DNA of 60,607 nucleotides from Pedosphaera parvula Ellin514 (GCF_000172555.1 NZ_ABOX02000045.1:1-60607), one strand, 5' to 3'; shown: positions 25,243 through 35,485, counted from the stretch's first letter. Numbers and translations are program-made. Notes: a model not told the origin generated them from the sequence alone.

Positions 25243-28200
25243 ATGCAAGCAGTGATTAATCGTATCCAGATGCATTTTGCTGTCGTAATGTGCGCCGTTT
25301 TCTGCCTGGCACAAAATGCATCGGCTACGTTGCTTTCCTCCTTCCAGGCGGGCGATGGTGACTGGCAGCTGGGCACGCTCACGGTCGGAAATGTTGACGG
25401 AACTCCTGATTTGGAAATCATTGTTCCTTACCGCAATTCCAACGGTCAGTGGCTCCTGGATGCTTTTAAATGGGATGGCACTCGTTTAGCCGGCTTCCCT
25501 TGGTCTGATGGCAAAAACAGCGTCATGAATACTTCTCCGACGCTTTATGATCTGGATGACGACGGCAAGAATGAAATCATCTTCACCTGCGGCACGAACA
25601 TCATCGCGATGCGTGGCAACGGAACCATCATCTGGTCGAACTCGGTTAACAGATTAAACTACATTCCCACCGGCGGATTCCAGGTGGTGACGAATGGCTT
25701 CTACTGGTCTGCGACTGGTTCGTGGATTTCCAATCTGCCCACCAATTCAGTTTTCTATTCAGAAGTTTCGCCACCCATCATCGCGGATGTCGAAGGCAAG
25801 GGCGTAAAGGAAGTCATCACCGCGTGGAAAATCGATCCCGACAGCGGTAGCGGCAACCAGGATTTCAATCCTTTCATCAACGACATTTGGGGTTCCGGCG
25901 AATGGGGCACCATGGGTGAATCCTGGTCCGGTGGTGTGGTATTCCATAATGCCGCGACAGGAGCCAAGCGCTTCGTCTATCACATTCATCAATTGGTTGA
26001 GTCAGGAATCGGCCTTGGTCACGCCGATTCGAACAAGCCCCTGGAAGTCTATGCATTGAACGACAGCGACAGCGTGGTCTGTTTTGACAAAACCCAACCG
26101 CACGGTCTTTACGGCAAAGGCATGTTGCACGGACAATTTGGCAAAAACCAGCAACTCATTTCCGGCTCCTATCAACAGGGCGTGGACGTTTATCCCGTCG
26201 ACCTCGATGGTGACGGCTTGGCGGAGGTATTGGTGCCCATGTCGCAATTCAACCCTTTCCATCAACCCGGAGATACGATCCTTGACGATGACGGCACCAT
26301 CCTCTGGCGCAAGTGGAAGCAGAGCGTCAACTATACCAACAATCATGGCTGGCTTAACAGCGCGTGCATGATTCCCGTCAATCCCGACCACGATAACCAT
26401 ATCGACGTCCTCACGTTCAGCCATGGCCACGGTATCTCCTTCCGTTACTGGAATGGCATTGAGCTGGTGGACCGTCCCGGCTGGCCGAAAGATTTTTCCC
26501 CGTTGCTGCCTACACCACCTGTCGTTGGTGACGTGGATGGTGATGGACAGCAGGAAATTATTATTGGGACTTACGATCCAACCGCTGTTCCTTCCACCGG
26601 AAACCTCCACGTGTTCGCTCTCGATGGCACTGAAAAGCAACGCATCGCCATTCCCGGTGGCGTGAAACACATCCCCTCACTCGCTGATGTAAACAATGAC
26701 GGCTCATTGGATGTGATCTTCCGCTCCACCCTTGGCAAAATCTATGTCTATAACTTCGGCGCAACAAATGCCACGAATGTTTCCTGGGCCACACATCGCG
26801 GCAATCCACAACACGACGGGAATTATCAACTCTCTTTATTCCCGCCCGGAACACCGATGATCAGCAGTAAGAAATCGGGTTATAAAAAAGCGCTTTTCAA
26901 TTGGAAGGCACCCGCTGGTTATTCGCCCACGAGCTATCGCATTTATCGCGCTGAGCAGGCCGGCGGTCCGTTCACCAACATCGTCACCCTGCCCGCCAGC
27001 GTTACCAGCTATACCGATTCGGCTCTGAAACCGGGCTGGCAATACTTCTACGAAGTAGCCGCGGTTTACAGCACTGGAGAAGTTCACTCCTCACCGTTCG
27101 CCATACTTGCCTTTCTCAATAACAACCTCATTGCCAACGCTGGCTTCGAAGAGAATGACAACAGTCATTGGGATAAATGGTACACAGGCGATCTCGATTG
27201 GACCAACATGATTGGAAACACCAACATTGTTTACCAGGGCAAACAGTCCATGGAGATTCAGCTGATCAATCGGGGCAACAACAGCAGCATTAGCCAGTTT
27301 GACCAATATGGAATTCCTGACGGCACGATTCCGGTCACACCGGGTGGACTTTACAGTTTTGGGGCATGGTTCAAGAGCGTCGGCATATCTCAACCCTCGG
27401 AGCACTGGGTGGAATGGGGCTCCACTCCGACGGCACAGAATGCCAATGCCCGCCCCAGCCTGCCTTTCCCAAATTATTTCACGCCACATTTTGTCATCGG
27501 CACGAATGCCACCAGTTGGGTCTACGCGAATCGAACCTTCATACTTCCAGCCGGATTCCCGAATCTGGAATTGCGTCACCGTTATACCATCACCGGCACT
27601 GGCAGTGGCTCGATGTTTATCGACAACGTCTTCCTGCGGCAACTGCCTGCGCCGAACAGCACCGCCTGGACAGACATGGTTCCTTTCGGATCGATCTGGC
27701 GTTACTACACCACCACACCTCCAGCCAATTGGTATGCGACCAATTTCAATGACAGCACTTGGGCGCAGGGAGCGGCGAAGCTCGGAGCCGGCAGTGGCCC
27801 GACCAATATTGTCACCACCTTGCCCGGTCTAAAACCCGCCTATTATTTTCGCAAAACGTTCAATCTCGCGAATACAAACCTGGAAGAGTTTCTCCTTTCC
27901 GCCACCTGCACCGACAACGGCTCTGGTCCATCCCTGCAGCTATATCTCAATGGACGCCAAATCCCAACCACGGATATCAATTGCGTTTCAGGCCAGGGCA
28001 ATCAAACGCTCTACTATGACCTGGCCCCGTATATCGATTATCTTAAAACGGGCGCGAACACGATTGCAGTCATTTTAAATAATACCTATTCGAGTTGGGA
28101 TGATGTAAGCTTTGATATTGATCTCAAGGTCATTGCCGCGCCTTTGCTTAACGTCACACCGCCCCGAATCAGTTCTGTGATTCCGGACGCAGGAGGTGTA

Positions 28201-28398
28201 ACCCTGAATATTTCAACTCCCTCAAACGGCGTCTGGGTGGTGCAATCTGCCGATACTTTCTCAACCACGCCTCTCTGGCAATTGGTCGGCGCCGTTACCA
28301 ACATCAGCAACACATTCCAGATACGTGATACCGGCCAAAATGGCCGGGTTCCTCCAGGGAATGTTTCGACACGTTATTACCGTGTAATCGCATTCTAA
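25243..28398 (+). CDS. Large secreted FG-GAP / carbohydrate-binding-like protein
   Basis: A 1051-residue exported protein (signal peptide to about residue 29, ASA). The first half (about 30-520) is a propeller of FG-GAP/VCBS-type repeats with calcium-loop-like motifs: LYDLDDDGKNEIIF, PVDLDGDGLAEVLV, GDVDGDGQQEIIIG, ADVNNDGSLDVIF. A fibronectin type III-like domain follows (about 550-625: SYRIYRAEQAGGPFTNI, YFYEVAAVYSTGE). A region resembling a carbohydrate-binding module begins NLIANAGFEENDNSHWDKW, and a second beta-sandwich (YYFRKTFNLANTN) comes after. The end is an Ig-like stretch. FG-GAP folds of this kind occur in rhamnogalacturonan lyases, but I see no catalytic residues that prove an enzyme. 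Polysaccharide binding or degradation outside the cell is the likely theme. Confidence 0.7.
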   Translation: MQAVINRIQMHFAVVMCAVFCLAQNASATLLSSFQAGDGDWQLGTLTVGNVDGTPDLEIIVPYRNSNGQWLLDAFKWDGTRLAGFPWSDGKNSVMNTSPTLYDLDDDGKNEIIFTCGTNIIAMRGNGTIIWSNSVNRLNYIPTGGFQVVTNGFYWSATGSWISNLPTNSVFYSEVSPPIIADVEGKGVKEVITAWKIDPDSGSGNQDFNPFINDIWGSGEWGTMGESWSGGVVFHNAATGAKRFVYHIHQLVESGIGLGHADSNKPLEVYALNDSDSVVCFDKTQPHGLYGKGMLHGQFGKNQQLISGSYQQGVDVYPVDLDGDGLAEVLVPMSQFNPFHQPGDTILDDDGTILWRKWKQSVNYTNNHGWLNSACMIPVNPDHDNHIDVLTFSHGHGISFRYWNGIELVDRPGWPKDFSPLLPTPPVVGDVDGDGQQEIIIGTYDPTAVPSTGNLHVFALDGTEKQRIAIPGGVKHIPSLADVNNDGSLDVIFRSTLGKIYVYNFGATNATNVSWATHRGNPQHDGNYQLSLFPPGTPMISSKKSGYKKALFNWKAPAGYSPTSYRIYRAEQAGGPFTNIVTLPASVTSYTDSALKPGWQYFYEVAAVYSTGEVHSSPFAILAFLNNNLIANAGFEENDNSHWDKWYTGDLDWTNMIGNTNIVYQGKQSMEIQLINRGNNSSISQFDQYGIPDGTIPVTPGGLYSFGAWFKSVGISQPSEHWVEWGSTPTAQNANARPSLPFPNYFTPHFVIGTNATSWVYANRTFILPAGFPNLELRHRYTITGTGSGSMFIDNVFLRQLPAPNSTAWTDMVPFGSIWRYYTTTPPANWYATNFNDSTWAQGAAKLGAGSGPTNIVTTLPGLKPAYYFRKTFNLANTNLEEFLLSATCTDNGSGPSLQLYLNGRQIPTTDINCVSGQGNQTLYYDLAPYIDYLKTGANTIAVILNNTYSSWDDVSFDIDLKVIAAPLLNVTPPRISSVIPDAGGVTLNISTPSNGVWVVQSADTFSTTPLWQLVGAVTNISNTFQIRDTGQNGRVPPGNVSTRYYRVIAF

Positions 28399-28427
28399 GC
28401 GATGCACGCCAGTCAGGTTGAAAATTA

Positions 28428-29780
28428 TCAGGAGAGCTGGACCAGCTTGCCGTTGCTATCACCAATTTTTTCGGCGTGGACTCCCATGCGATCCAGCATC
28501 GAGACATAAAGATTGTTGAGCGGAGTATATTGGTCGACCTTCACATGGCGGCCGGTCTTTATCGTTCCCCCACCCTTGCCCATCATTAAAATCGGCAGAT
28601 CATAATGGGCATGTTGATTTCCATCCGCAATCCCGCCGCCGTAAACAATCATGCAATTATCAAGCAGCGAGCCATCGCCTTCCGGAGTTGACTTCAACTT
28701 CTCGATGAATTTTGCAAATTGCGCCATGTGATAGCGGTTGATTTTTGCAATCTTTCGTATCTTTTCCTCCGAATGATCATGGTGCGAAAGCTCGTGATGC
28801 CCCTCGGTAATGCCGATTTGCGGATAACTATTATTGCTGCCATCATGCGCCACCAAATACGTGGCAACGCGGGTCGTATCGGTTTGAAAAGCCAACGCCA
28901 GCAAATCGAACATCAACTGCGAATGTTCTTCGAAATCCTTTGGAATTCCGATCGGCCGCTTAAAGTCGGGCAGCGCAGCCACATCTTTCTCCGCTCCTTC
29001 AATCCGCTGCTCCAACTCGCGAATCGCAACCATGTATTCGTCCAGTTTGTGGCGGTCCGTGTAGCCAAGGTTACGCTTGAGCTGTTTGGCATCATCCAGA
29101 ACAAAATCAAGAATGCTCTTTTGATATCGACTTCTCAAGACCCGGCTCTCTTCAGATTCACCTTGATAGCCATTCGAGAACAAACGCTCGAAAACCAGTC
29201 GCGGATCCACTTCGGGTGGCATGGGGGTTGATTCCGTTTTCCAAGATATGTTGTACTGATAAGCGCAACTGTAACCTGAATCGCAATTGCCTGAGGTTTG
29301 TCCGCGATCAAGCCCGAGCTCCAGGGAGGCCAACCTCGTTCCACGTCCTACTTTTTCAGCTGCAATTTGGTCTGCAGAGATGCCTACCTTAATATCGGCA
29401 CCACCTGTTTTCTTCGGATGACATCCTGTTAGAAAACTCGCCGAGGCACGCGCATGATCTCCGGCGCCATCACCCAGGGCTTCGCCATTGTGTTGCGCCA
29501 ACCCGCTGAGTACCAGCATATCCTTCTGAAAAGGCTTCAGAGGTTCCAAGGTGGCAGGCAGGTCGAAATCGCTTCCAATGGCACTCGGTGTCCAATCCGC
29601 CATGTTCATGCCGTTGGGAACGTAGACGAATGCCATGCGCTTGGGCAAAGCCCGGCCATCAGCTGAAACCGCACCCAGCGCCTTGGCGGCCGGTGCCATT
29701 GATTCAAGCAGCGGTAAAGCGATTACTGTTCCCAGCCCCCTCAGGAACCTGCGACGTGGAATATGCCAGCGGTTGCTCAT
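28428..29780 (-). CDS. DUF1552 domain protein with TAT signal
   Basis: A 450-residue protein with a twin-arginine signal (RRRFLRG at 9-15, then a hydrophobic GTVIALPLLES). The body has the DUF1552 hallmarks: MAFVYVPNGMNMADWTP, LSGLAQHNGEALGDGAGDHARASASFLTGCHP and the C-terminal ending LNNLYVSMLDRMGV. DUF1552 proteins are exported in folded form and are nearly always encoded next to DUF1592-type multidomain cytochrome-like proteins, as here (69 bases downstream of that gene). Function is unknown. The fold is related to sulfatase/alkaline-phosphatase-type DUF1501 proteins. It converges with the FG-GAP gene. Confidence 0.88.
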   Translation of the reverse strand: MSNRWHIPRRRFLRGLGTVIALPLLESMAPAAKALGAVSADGRALPKRMAFVYVPNGMNMADWTPSAIGSDFDLPATLEPLKPFQKDMLVLSGLAQHNGEALGDGAGDHARASASFLTGCHPKKTGGADIKVGISADQIAAEKVGRGTRLASLELGLDRGQTSGNCDSGYSCAYQYNISWKTESTPMPPEVDPRLVFERLFSNGYQGESEESRVLRSRYQKSILDFVLDDAKQLKRNLGYTDRHKLDEYMVAIRELEQRIEGAEKDVAALPDFKRPIGIPKDFEEHSQLMFDLLALAFQTDTTRVATYLVAHDGSNNSYPQIGITEGHHELSHHDHSEEKIRKIAKINRYHMAQFAKFIEKLKSTPEGDGSLLDNCMIVYGGGIADGNQHAHYDLPILMMGKGGGTIKTGRHVKVDQYTPLNNLYVSMLDRMGVHAEKIGDSNGKLVQLS

Positions 29781-29849
29781 AATCTAATTTCCGGTATTCT
29801 GACGAAGTTAGCCTTTAAAAGCTTCATTTACAAGTGTCTTGGTCGGGTC

Positions 29850-32204
29850 TCAATTGCCCTTTGCCTCTTTCCCACCGCTCTCGGCCACTTTATCCTCTTC
29901 GCCCCGACTCATTCGAAACGGTGAGCTTTTCACAACTGAAAGTACCAAACTCGAAAACTTGAAATCATTTTTAGCTAGTGTTTTGGTAATTTCGTCCACC
30001 GCGCACTTATCATAAAACTCCATTCCACGTCCCAGTGCATAGGTCAGCATCTTCTCGGAAAGGCAATGAACGAAAGCGTCCCGCTTGTCTTTCAGCAGAA
30101 TCCTTTTCAAGTCCTGAACTCCCTGGAAAGACTCGCCGGTGACCAATTTGCCAGTGGTATCAAGGTCGAAGGTTCCCTCCTTCGTGCGCCAAGCTCCAAT
30201 GGCATCGAAATTCTCAAACCCGAAACCAATCGGGTCCATGCGCGCATGGCAACTGGCGCACATTGGGTCCGCCCGATGTTGCTCCATCCGCTGCCGCATG
30301 GTTCCCGAGGCAACCACCTTTTTATCATTGCTCAAAGCCGGCACATTTGGCGGGGGCGGTGGCGGTGGGGCACCCAAAATGGTTTCCAATACCCACTTGC
30401 CGCGTTTTACGGGTGAGGTGCGTGTCGGATTCGACGTCACGGTGAGCACACTTGCCTGTGTCAGCAATCCACCACGTTCATGGTTTTTAAACGTCACCCG
30501 CCTAAACTCATCACCGCTTACGCCAGGAATTCCATATAGCTTCGCGAGCGGTTCGTTAAGGAATGTATAATCTGAATCGATAAATTCCAGGATGCTGCGG
30601 TCGTGTTCCATCACATAACCGAAGTAAAGCTCCGTTTCCTTTTCCATGGCGGAGCGAAGCTTGTCAGTAAACTGAGGAAACACTTCCGGGTCCGGCGTGA
30701 CCGCTGCCAGATTCCTAATCTGCAACCATTGGTCTGCAAAGTTCTTCACCAGTTCACCGGCTTTGGGATCCTTCAACATGCGCGTAACTTGAGCGTCCAG
30801 ATTACCATGCAATTTCCCCCGCTCTGCCAGTTTGAACAATTCGTCATCCGGCATGCTGCTCCAAAGGAAGTAGGATAGACGGGTCGCCAGGGCGAATTCA
30901 TCGATCGGGTGAATTGAATGCGAGTTATTGGGATTCGGTTTCGATTCGCCCCGAAATAGAAAATGCGGCGACACCAAAACTGCCTGCAACGCAACTTTCA
31001 CGCTCGTTTCAAAACTTTCTCCATCCTTCTGCGCCATTTTGAAAAACTGGAACAGCCGATCAAATTCTGCCGTGCTGAGTGGACGTCGGTACGCTCTTTT
31101 GGCAAAACGCTCAATAATTTTTTGTGCCACCTGATTCGTACTATGGGTCGAAGGCTGTTCGGTAAATATACGTTTATGAGATTCCGGCAGCGGTTCCAGT
31201 TCCAGTGGTCCAACCACATCGATATACCTGACCATCAGATTGCGATCGCGCTTTGCAGGGTCGGGATTTTTCTCATCGTAATAATCGTTGATGAAAGCGG
31301 CGGCAATTTTTTTGCCACCGCTGCCATTTACATCAAATTCTATTTCGTAAACTTTTGGATCATCCTTTGGTGCCTTGACTTCGAGTGTTCTCAAAACTTT
31401 ATCGTCCAGACGAACTTCCATTTTAGGCAGGTCAGGCCCGGCTTGCTGTCCGGCAGCCTTCACTCGCAGAATGTATTTTCCTGCCTTCGAAAACAGATTG
31501 GTCGCATAAACCTCCCCGTCTCCGGATAACATTTTTGCTCCGTGCTCCAACTCGTCAACGTGCAACGATCCTTTCAGCCTGTCCCCTTTGAAATGATTGG
31601 TAGGGCCTCCAACGAGGCGTGTGGTAACTATCGCAGCATCCAGTATCTTTTCAGCCGCCACGAAATACTTTTCCATCAACATGGGGGAGAGTGAAAGAAC
31701 ATCACCGATGTTATCGAATCCGTATCCAACGTCATCGACTGGAAAATCATCTGCCGGTTGGAAATCCACCCCTACAAGATCACGAATGGTGTTGTTGTAC
31801 TCTGTGCGATTGAGACGTCGCATCGTGACTCGTCCAGGATCGGGCTGGTTACAGTCGCATCCCAGCACCTCGGCCTCGATCCAATGGCTGATAATCTCCC
31901 GCTCCTCTGAACTTGGCTGAGGCTTGCTCTCCGGTGGCATCTCATGCGCCTGAAGATTATGCAATACTTTTTCAAAAACGTCCCGGTCTTTCTTTACCAG
32001 AGCATCATTGGTATATATTCGTAGATCCAGATCGCCCTTCTTTTTTTCGCCATGGCATCCAAAACAATACTGGCTAAGCAATGGTTTGACATTCTTTTCG
32101 AAAGTCACTTTGGGATTGCTTGAGGAATCCAAGCGCGCCGCCGCCGGGGAACTTTGGAGTCCCCAGAACAAGCACAAGACCAGGATGAAGGCGCGTATCA
32201 TCAT
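29850..32204 (-). CDS. DUF1592/1588/1585 protein with planctomycete-type cytochrome motif
   Basis: A 784-residue exported protein. The order of regions is: signal peptide (1-22); PSCyt1-type segment with a CFGCH haem-binding motif (about 47-51); DUF1587 (about 127-190, RLNRTEYNNTIRDLVG); a carbohydrate-binding-like insert; DUF1595 (about 360-400, FAKRAYRRPLS); DUF1592 (about 410-540, ATRLSYFLWSSMPDDEL); DUF1588 with a second CxxCH motif (CASCHARMDPIGFGFENFD); DUF1585 at the C-terminus. The proline run in GAPPPPPPPNVPAL is typical. These proteins are common in Planctomycetes and Verrucomicrobia and are thought to handle electron transfer linked to polymer breakdown. It lies directly upstream of its usual DUF1552 partner. 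Confidence 0.88.
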   Translation of the reverse strand: MMIRAFILVLCLFWGLQSSPAAARLDSSSNPKVTFEKNVKPLLSQYCFGCHGEKKKGDLDLRIYTNDALVKKDRDVFEKVLHNLQAHEMPPESKPQPSSEEREIISHWIEAEVLGCDCNQPDPGRVTMRRLNRTEYNNTIRDLVGVDFQPADDFPVDDVGYGFDNIGDVLSLSPMLMEKYFVAAEKILDAAIVTTRLVGGPTNHFKGDRLKGSLHVDELEHGAKMLSGDGEVYATNLFSKAGKYILRVKAAGQQAGPDLPKMEVRLDDKVLRTLEVKAPKDDPKVYEIEFDVNGSGGKKIAAAFINDYYDEKNPDPAKRDRNLMVRYIDVVGPLELEPLPESHKRIFTEQPSTHSTNQVAQKIIERFAKRAYRRPLSTAEFDRLFQFFKMAQKDGESFETSVKVALQAVLVSPHFLFRGESKPNPNNSHSIHPIDEFALATRLSYFLWSSMPDDELFKLAERGKLHGNLDAQVTRMLKDPKAGELVKNFADQWLQIRNLAAVTPDPEVFPQFTDKLRSAMEKETELYFGYVMEHDRSILEFIDSDYTFLNEPLAKLYGIPGVSGDEFRRVTFKNHERGGLLTQASVLTVTSNPTRTSPVKRGKWVLETILGAPPPPPPPNVPALSNDKKVVASGTMRQRMEQHRADPMCASCHARMDPIGFGFENFDAIGAWRTKEGTFDLDTTGKLVTGESFQGVQDLKRILLKDKRDAFVHCLSEKMLTYALGRGMEFYDKCAVDEITKTLAKNDFKFSSLVLSVVKSSPFRMSRGEEDKVAESGGKEAKGN

Positions 32205-32289
32205 TGCTTTATCTTTTGCTAAATCTATTGGACGCTGCTGTCCAATATTTATTTAGATTTTCCTGTCCAGTAAATTGATGACAAGAAAC

Positions 32290-33315
32290 TTAAGCAAGCG
32301 CCCATCCGGGCATTATTTCGGAATCCAGGGAGGTGGGCGTTGAACTGTGAAGCAGCTTGCGTTCAGCCAAAACACCAATCATGGCGGCATTATCGGTGCA
32401 AAGCGACTTCTCAGCGAGTCGCAAGGTCAGGTGCTTCCGCTTGCAGGCAGTTTCCAAGGCGCTCCGTAGCGCGCGGTTGCAGGTCACGCCTCCCGAAGCA
32501 GTGACGCACTTGACCTGAAGGCGATTTGCAGCCCGCACTGTTTTCGTAACCAGCACCTCCACAATCGCCTCCTGAACGCTGGCACAGAGGTCTTGCAGCT
32601 TTTGGAGGCTGTCGAGGACGGCTGGATTATCGCGGATGAAGTAGCGAACCGAAGTCTTCAATCCACTGAAACTGAAGTCGTCACTAGCATCCCTCAACAT
32701 AGGCCTGGGAAAGTCATAAGCTTTCGGATTCCCCGCGCTCGCCAACCGATCGATTTCAGGTCCACCAGGGTAAGGCAGGCCAATCAGCTTGGCGACCTTA
32801 TCGAAGCATTCACCAGCCGCATCATCAATGGTTGAGCCCAGCACATGATGTTTCAACTCAGATTCGACATGAATCAGCATCGTATGCCCGCCACTAACGA
32901 TGAGGGAGATGTTGGGCTGGAACGAGTCGAAATCCGCGACCGGCGGACTGCCGGTTATCCAAGGGGAATAAAGGTGGGCTTCGTGATGGTTGATGCCAAA
33001 AAACGGCTTGTTCAATGCGAAGGCCATGCCCTGCGCCGCCTTTAATCCCACCACCAGGGCGCCTGGAAGACCGGGCCCCTGCGTCGCCGCTATGGCATCC
33101 ACCTGATCGCTTTGCACCTCAGCAGCCGTCATGGCAGCATTGGCGACCGGGATAAGATTCGCCAAATGTTCGCGCGCAGCCAGTTCCGGCACCACACCGC
33201 CGTATTCCGCGTGCAACTTTATTTGTGAAGAAACGATGGTGGAAAGGACCTTGCCGTTCCGAATTATCGCAACGCTTGTTTCGTCGCAGGAAGTCTCAAC
33301 GGCAAGCAGTATCAT
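32290..33315 (-). CDS. tsaD: tRNA threonylcarbamoyladenosine transferase TsaD
   Basis: TsaD transfers the threonylcarbamoyl group to adenosine 37 of ANN-decoding tRNAs, together with TsaB and TsaE, which are not encoded here. The ASKHA-fold hallmarks are present: LAVETSCDETSVAI at the N-terminus, the iron-binding NHHEAHLYSP, LIVSGGHTML, STIDDAAGECFDKVAK and CVTASGGVTCNRAL. At 341 residues the length is standard. It is followed by the DUF1592 gene and preceded by an S41 protease gene on the same strand (65 bases). The set of minus-strand genes here looks like unrelated housekeeping genes, not a functional operon. Confidence 0.96.
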   Translation of the reverse strand: MILLAVETSCDETSVAIIRNGKVLSTIVSSQIKLHAEYGGVVPELAAREHLANLIPVANAAMTAAEVQSDQVDAIAATQGPGLPGALVVGLKAAQGMAFALNKPFFGINHHEAHLYSPWITGSPPVADFDSFQPNISLIVSGGHTMLIHVESELKHHVLGSTIDDAAGECFDKVAKLIGLPYPGGPEIDRLASAGNPKAYDFPRPMLRDASDDFSFSGLKTSVRYFIRDNPAVLDSLQKLQDLCASVQEAIVEVLVTKTVRAANRLQVKCVTASGGVTCNRALRSALETACKRKHLTLRLAEKSLCTDNAAMIGVLAERKLLHSSTPTSLDSEIMPGWALA

Positions 33316-33380
33316 GAAGCGATTAATGCACCAAGGGCGGAGGGCACCAAAAATCTTTCGCTCTGCCCCTGATGAAATAC

Positions 33381-34712
33381 TTATTTAGTGGAAGCAACCT
33401 TCTCAGGCTTGCCGGCCATCTTTTGGTTGTCCTGACTGCGGTGGGTATAGATCAAAATGCCACGCAGCAAATCCCTGCCTCGATCGAGTTGGATATCGTG
33501 GGCATTGAGAATCTTTTGACGATCCTTCTCCTCCAGGGTTTCAATACCCGGACGGCGCTTTAGATACACCATGGCTTCTTCTTCATCGGTCATAGGCACC
33601 GGGCAATCCGGAGTAATGCCTTCGCCATGAATTACCTTGTGGCTGGGAGTATAATACTTGGCCGTGGTGAGACGCAGTGCTGAACCATCCTGCAATGGCA
33701 GGATGCTTTGCACCGAACCTTTACCAAAAGTCTTCTCGCCCATGATTTGAGCACGGTGTAAATCCTGCAAGCAGCCAGCCACGATCTCTGAAGCACTGGC
33801 GCTGTTTACATTCACGAGAATCACGATCGGCATGCCGCTCAGTTCATCTCCTCTGCCGTTGGCACGGCGGACTGAGTTTTGAGACGAATTTTGGCCTTCA
33901 GTAGAAACGACCAGTTGACCTCGTGGCAGGAATTTTTCACAGACTTCCACCGCCTGGTCCAACAAACCACCGGGATTCCAGCGTAAATCGATAACAAGTC
34001 CCTGCATTCCCTGAGCCTTGAGCTTTTTCAAAGCTTTTTCCAGCTCATCGCTGGTCTTTTCACCAAATTGAACGAGGCGGACATATCCAATCTTGTCTTC
34101 GCCCAGAGGAAATTCCTTCTTGTTGTTGATATCCTTCACCATGTCCACCTTAATGATGGAACGGGTCAACTTAAGATCTTTTACCTGACCATTGGAGGGG
34201 CGAAGAATAGTCACATTCACATCGGTTCCAGGTTCCCCACGCAAATGTTGCACGGCATCGTTAAGACCGAGCTTGTCGGCGCTCTTCCCGTCGATTTTGA
34301 TGATGCGATCCCCAGACAGAATGCCGGCTTTAAAACCGGGAGAATCCTCCATTGGTGCCAGGACAGTCACGAAGTTGTCCTTCATCTCAATCATTATGCC
34401 AAGCCCGCCAAAAGCTCCTTGAGTATCCTTTTGCAACTCGTCGTATTTGATCGGTTCCATGAACTCGCTGTGAGGGTCCAAGGTGTTGATCATGCCTTTC
34501 AACGCACCATAGACCAGCTCCTGGTAGGTCAATTTCTTGCCATCCACATAATCCTTGCGGACCTTCTCCATGACGTAGGAGAAGAGTTCCAGGCTCGGAT
34601 AAGCGGAATCTTTTTCAGCGGCTTGAGCGGACCGAAAATAGACGCGCGCGCCAACAAGGACGTTAGCTACGAGCAGAATGGCCAAAAGGCCGTAAATGAT
34701 GCGTCTTTTCAT
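33381..34712 (-). CDS. S41 family C-terminal processing peptidase
   Basis: A 443-residue CtpA-type periplasmic protease. A single N-terminal hydrophobic segment (IIYGLLAILLVANVLVGARVYF) anchors or exports it. A PDZ domain follows (about 95-180: GLGIMIEMKDNFVTVLAPME, GDRIIKIDGKSAD), then the catalytic core with Ser in NVNSASASEIVAG and Lys in FGKGSVQSILPL. The C-terminus is lysine-rich (GKPEKVASTK). Such enzymes trim or degrade envelope proteins from their C-termini. It sits between tsaD and ispD; neither neighbour suggests a substrate. Confidence 0.94.
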   Translation of the reverse strand: MKRRIIYGLLAILLVANVLVGARVYFRSAQAAEKDSAYPSLELFSYVMEKVRKDYVDGKKLTYQELVYGALKGMINTLDPHSEFMEPIKYDELQKDTQGAFGGLGIMIEMKDNFVTVLAPMEDSPGFKAGILSGDRIIKIDGKSADKLGLNDAVQHLRGEPGTDVNVTILRPSNGQVKDLKLTRSIIKVDMVKDINNKKEFPLGEDKIGYVRLVQFGEKTSDELEKALKKLKAQGMQGLVIDLRWNPGGLLDQAVEVCEKFLPRGQLVVSTEGQNSSQNSVRRANGRGDELSGMPIVILVNVNSASASEIVAGCLQDLHRAQIMGEKTFGKGSVQSILPLQDGSALRLTTAKYYTPSHKVIHGEGITPDCPVPMTDEEEAMVYLKRRPGIETLEEKDRQKILNAHDIQLDRGRDLLRGILIYTHRSQDNQKMAGKPEKVASTK

Positions 34713-34801
34713 AGGAACCTGATATTAGTCTCGCAGACATTAAATGTGGACTGCTGAATTTGCAAGGAGCGGCTTCACCCCCTTTCTGGTGGCAAAACCA
34801 T

Positions 34802-35485
34802 TCACTTCCGTTGCCTGAGTAACAGCTCAATGTATGCCAAATCCGCAGGCACAGTGACTTTCGGATTCGGCGCAATGCCGGAAACCAATCTCACGGATTG
34901 ACCGATGAGTTCACAGGCAGCCGTATCATCAGTGACCTGCAACCCTCGATGCCTGACAGCCGTCAGCGCCCTCCGAATTACTTCCACACGAAAGGTTTGT
35001 GGCGTTTGCACGGCCCAGAGCTTTGATCGTTGCAAGGTGCGACTCACCATTTTGCCGTCTTCGGATTCCTTGATGGTGTCGGTAACAGGTTGCGCAGCAA
35101 CTGCCGCGCCCATTTCCCGGGCGGCAGAAATGGTTGCATTAATGAGGTCCGCGCTGGTGCAGGGGCGGGCACCGTCCTGAATTGCGACAATCTCCGAACG
35201 TGGCGAAATGGATTCGAGCCCATTCCAAACAGAGTCCTGGCGCTCAGCTCCGCCAATCACTAACCGGTATGGCTTGTTGAGCCCATGTTCTTCAGCCAGT
35301 TCGGCAAACGCGCTCTGCATCCCATCGCGCACGACCACGACAATTTCATGAACCGAGTCGGCTTCGACAAACCGTTGCCACGTATGCGCAACAACCGGTC
35401 GGCCGGCAACCTCTAAAAACAACTTATCAATGTTCGGCCCCATGCGAGTACCCTTTCCCGCAGCAACAATCACAGCAGAAACCAT
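34802..35485 (-). CDS. ispD: 2-C-methyl-D-erythritol 4-phosphate cytidylyltransferase
   Basis: IspD joins CTP to methylerythritol phosphate, step three of the MEP isoprenoid pathway. The nucleotide-binding motif AAGKGTRMG (residues 8-16) with the lysine in DKLFLEVAGRPVVAHT, and the later GGAERQDSVWNGL, QDGARPCTS and TDDTAACE blocks, are all typical. The product has 227 residues. ispF, its frequent neighbour or fusion partner, is not adjacent. It is preceded by miaE (89 bases) and followed by the S41 peptidase gene (89 bases). Confidence 0.95.
   Translation of the reverse strand: MVSAVIVAAGKGTRMGPNIDKLFLEVAGRPVVAHTWQRFVEADSVHEIVVVVRDGMQSAFAELAEEHGLNKPYRLVIGGAERQDSVWNGLESISPRSEIVAIQDGARPCTSADLINATISAAREMGAAVAAQPVTDTIKESEDGKMVSRTLQRSKLWAVQTPQTFRVEVIRRALTAVRHRGLQVTDDTAACELIGQSVRLVSGIAPNPKVTVPADLAYIELLLRQRK

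Noticed and set aside
26002-26670. 222-codon minus-strand frame inside the FG-GAP gene
   Set aside because: It is antisense to the plus-strand repeats and inherits its length from the repeat composition; it has no domain.
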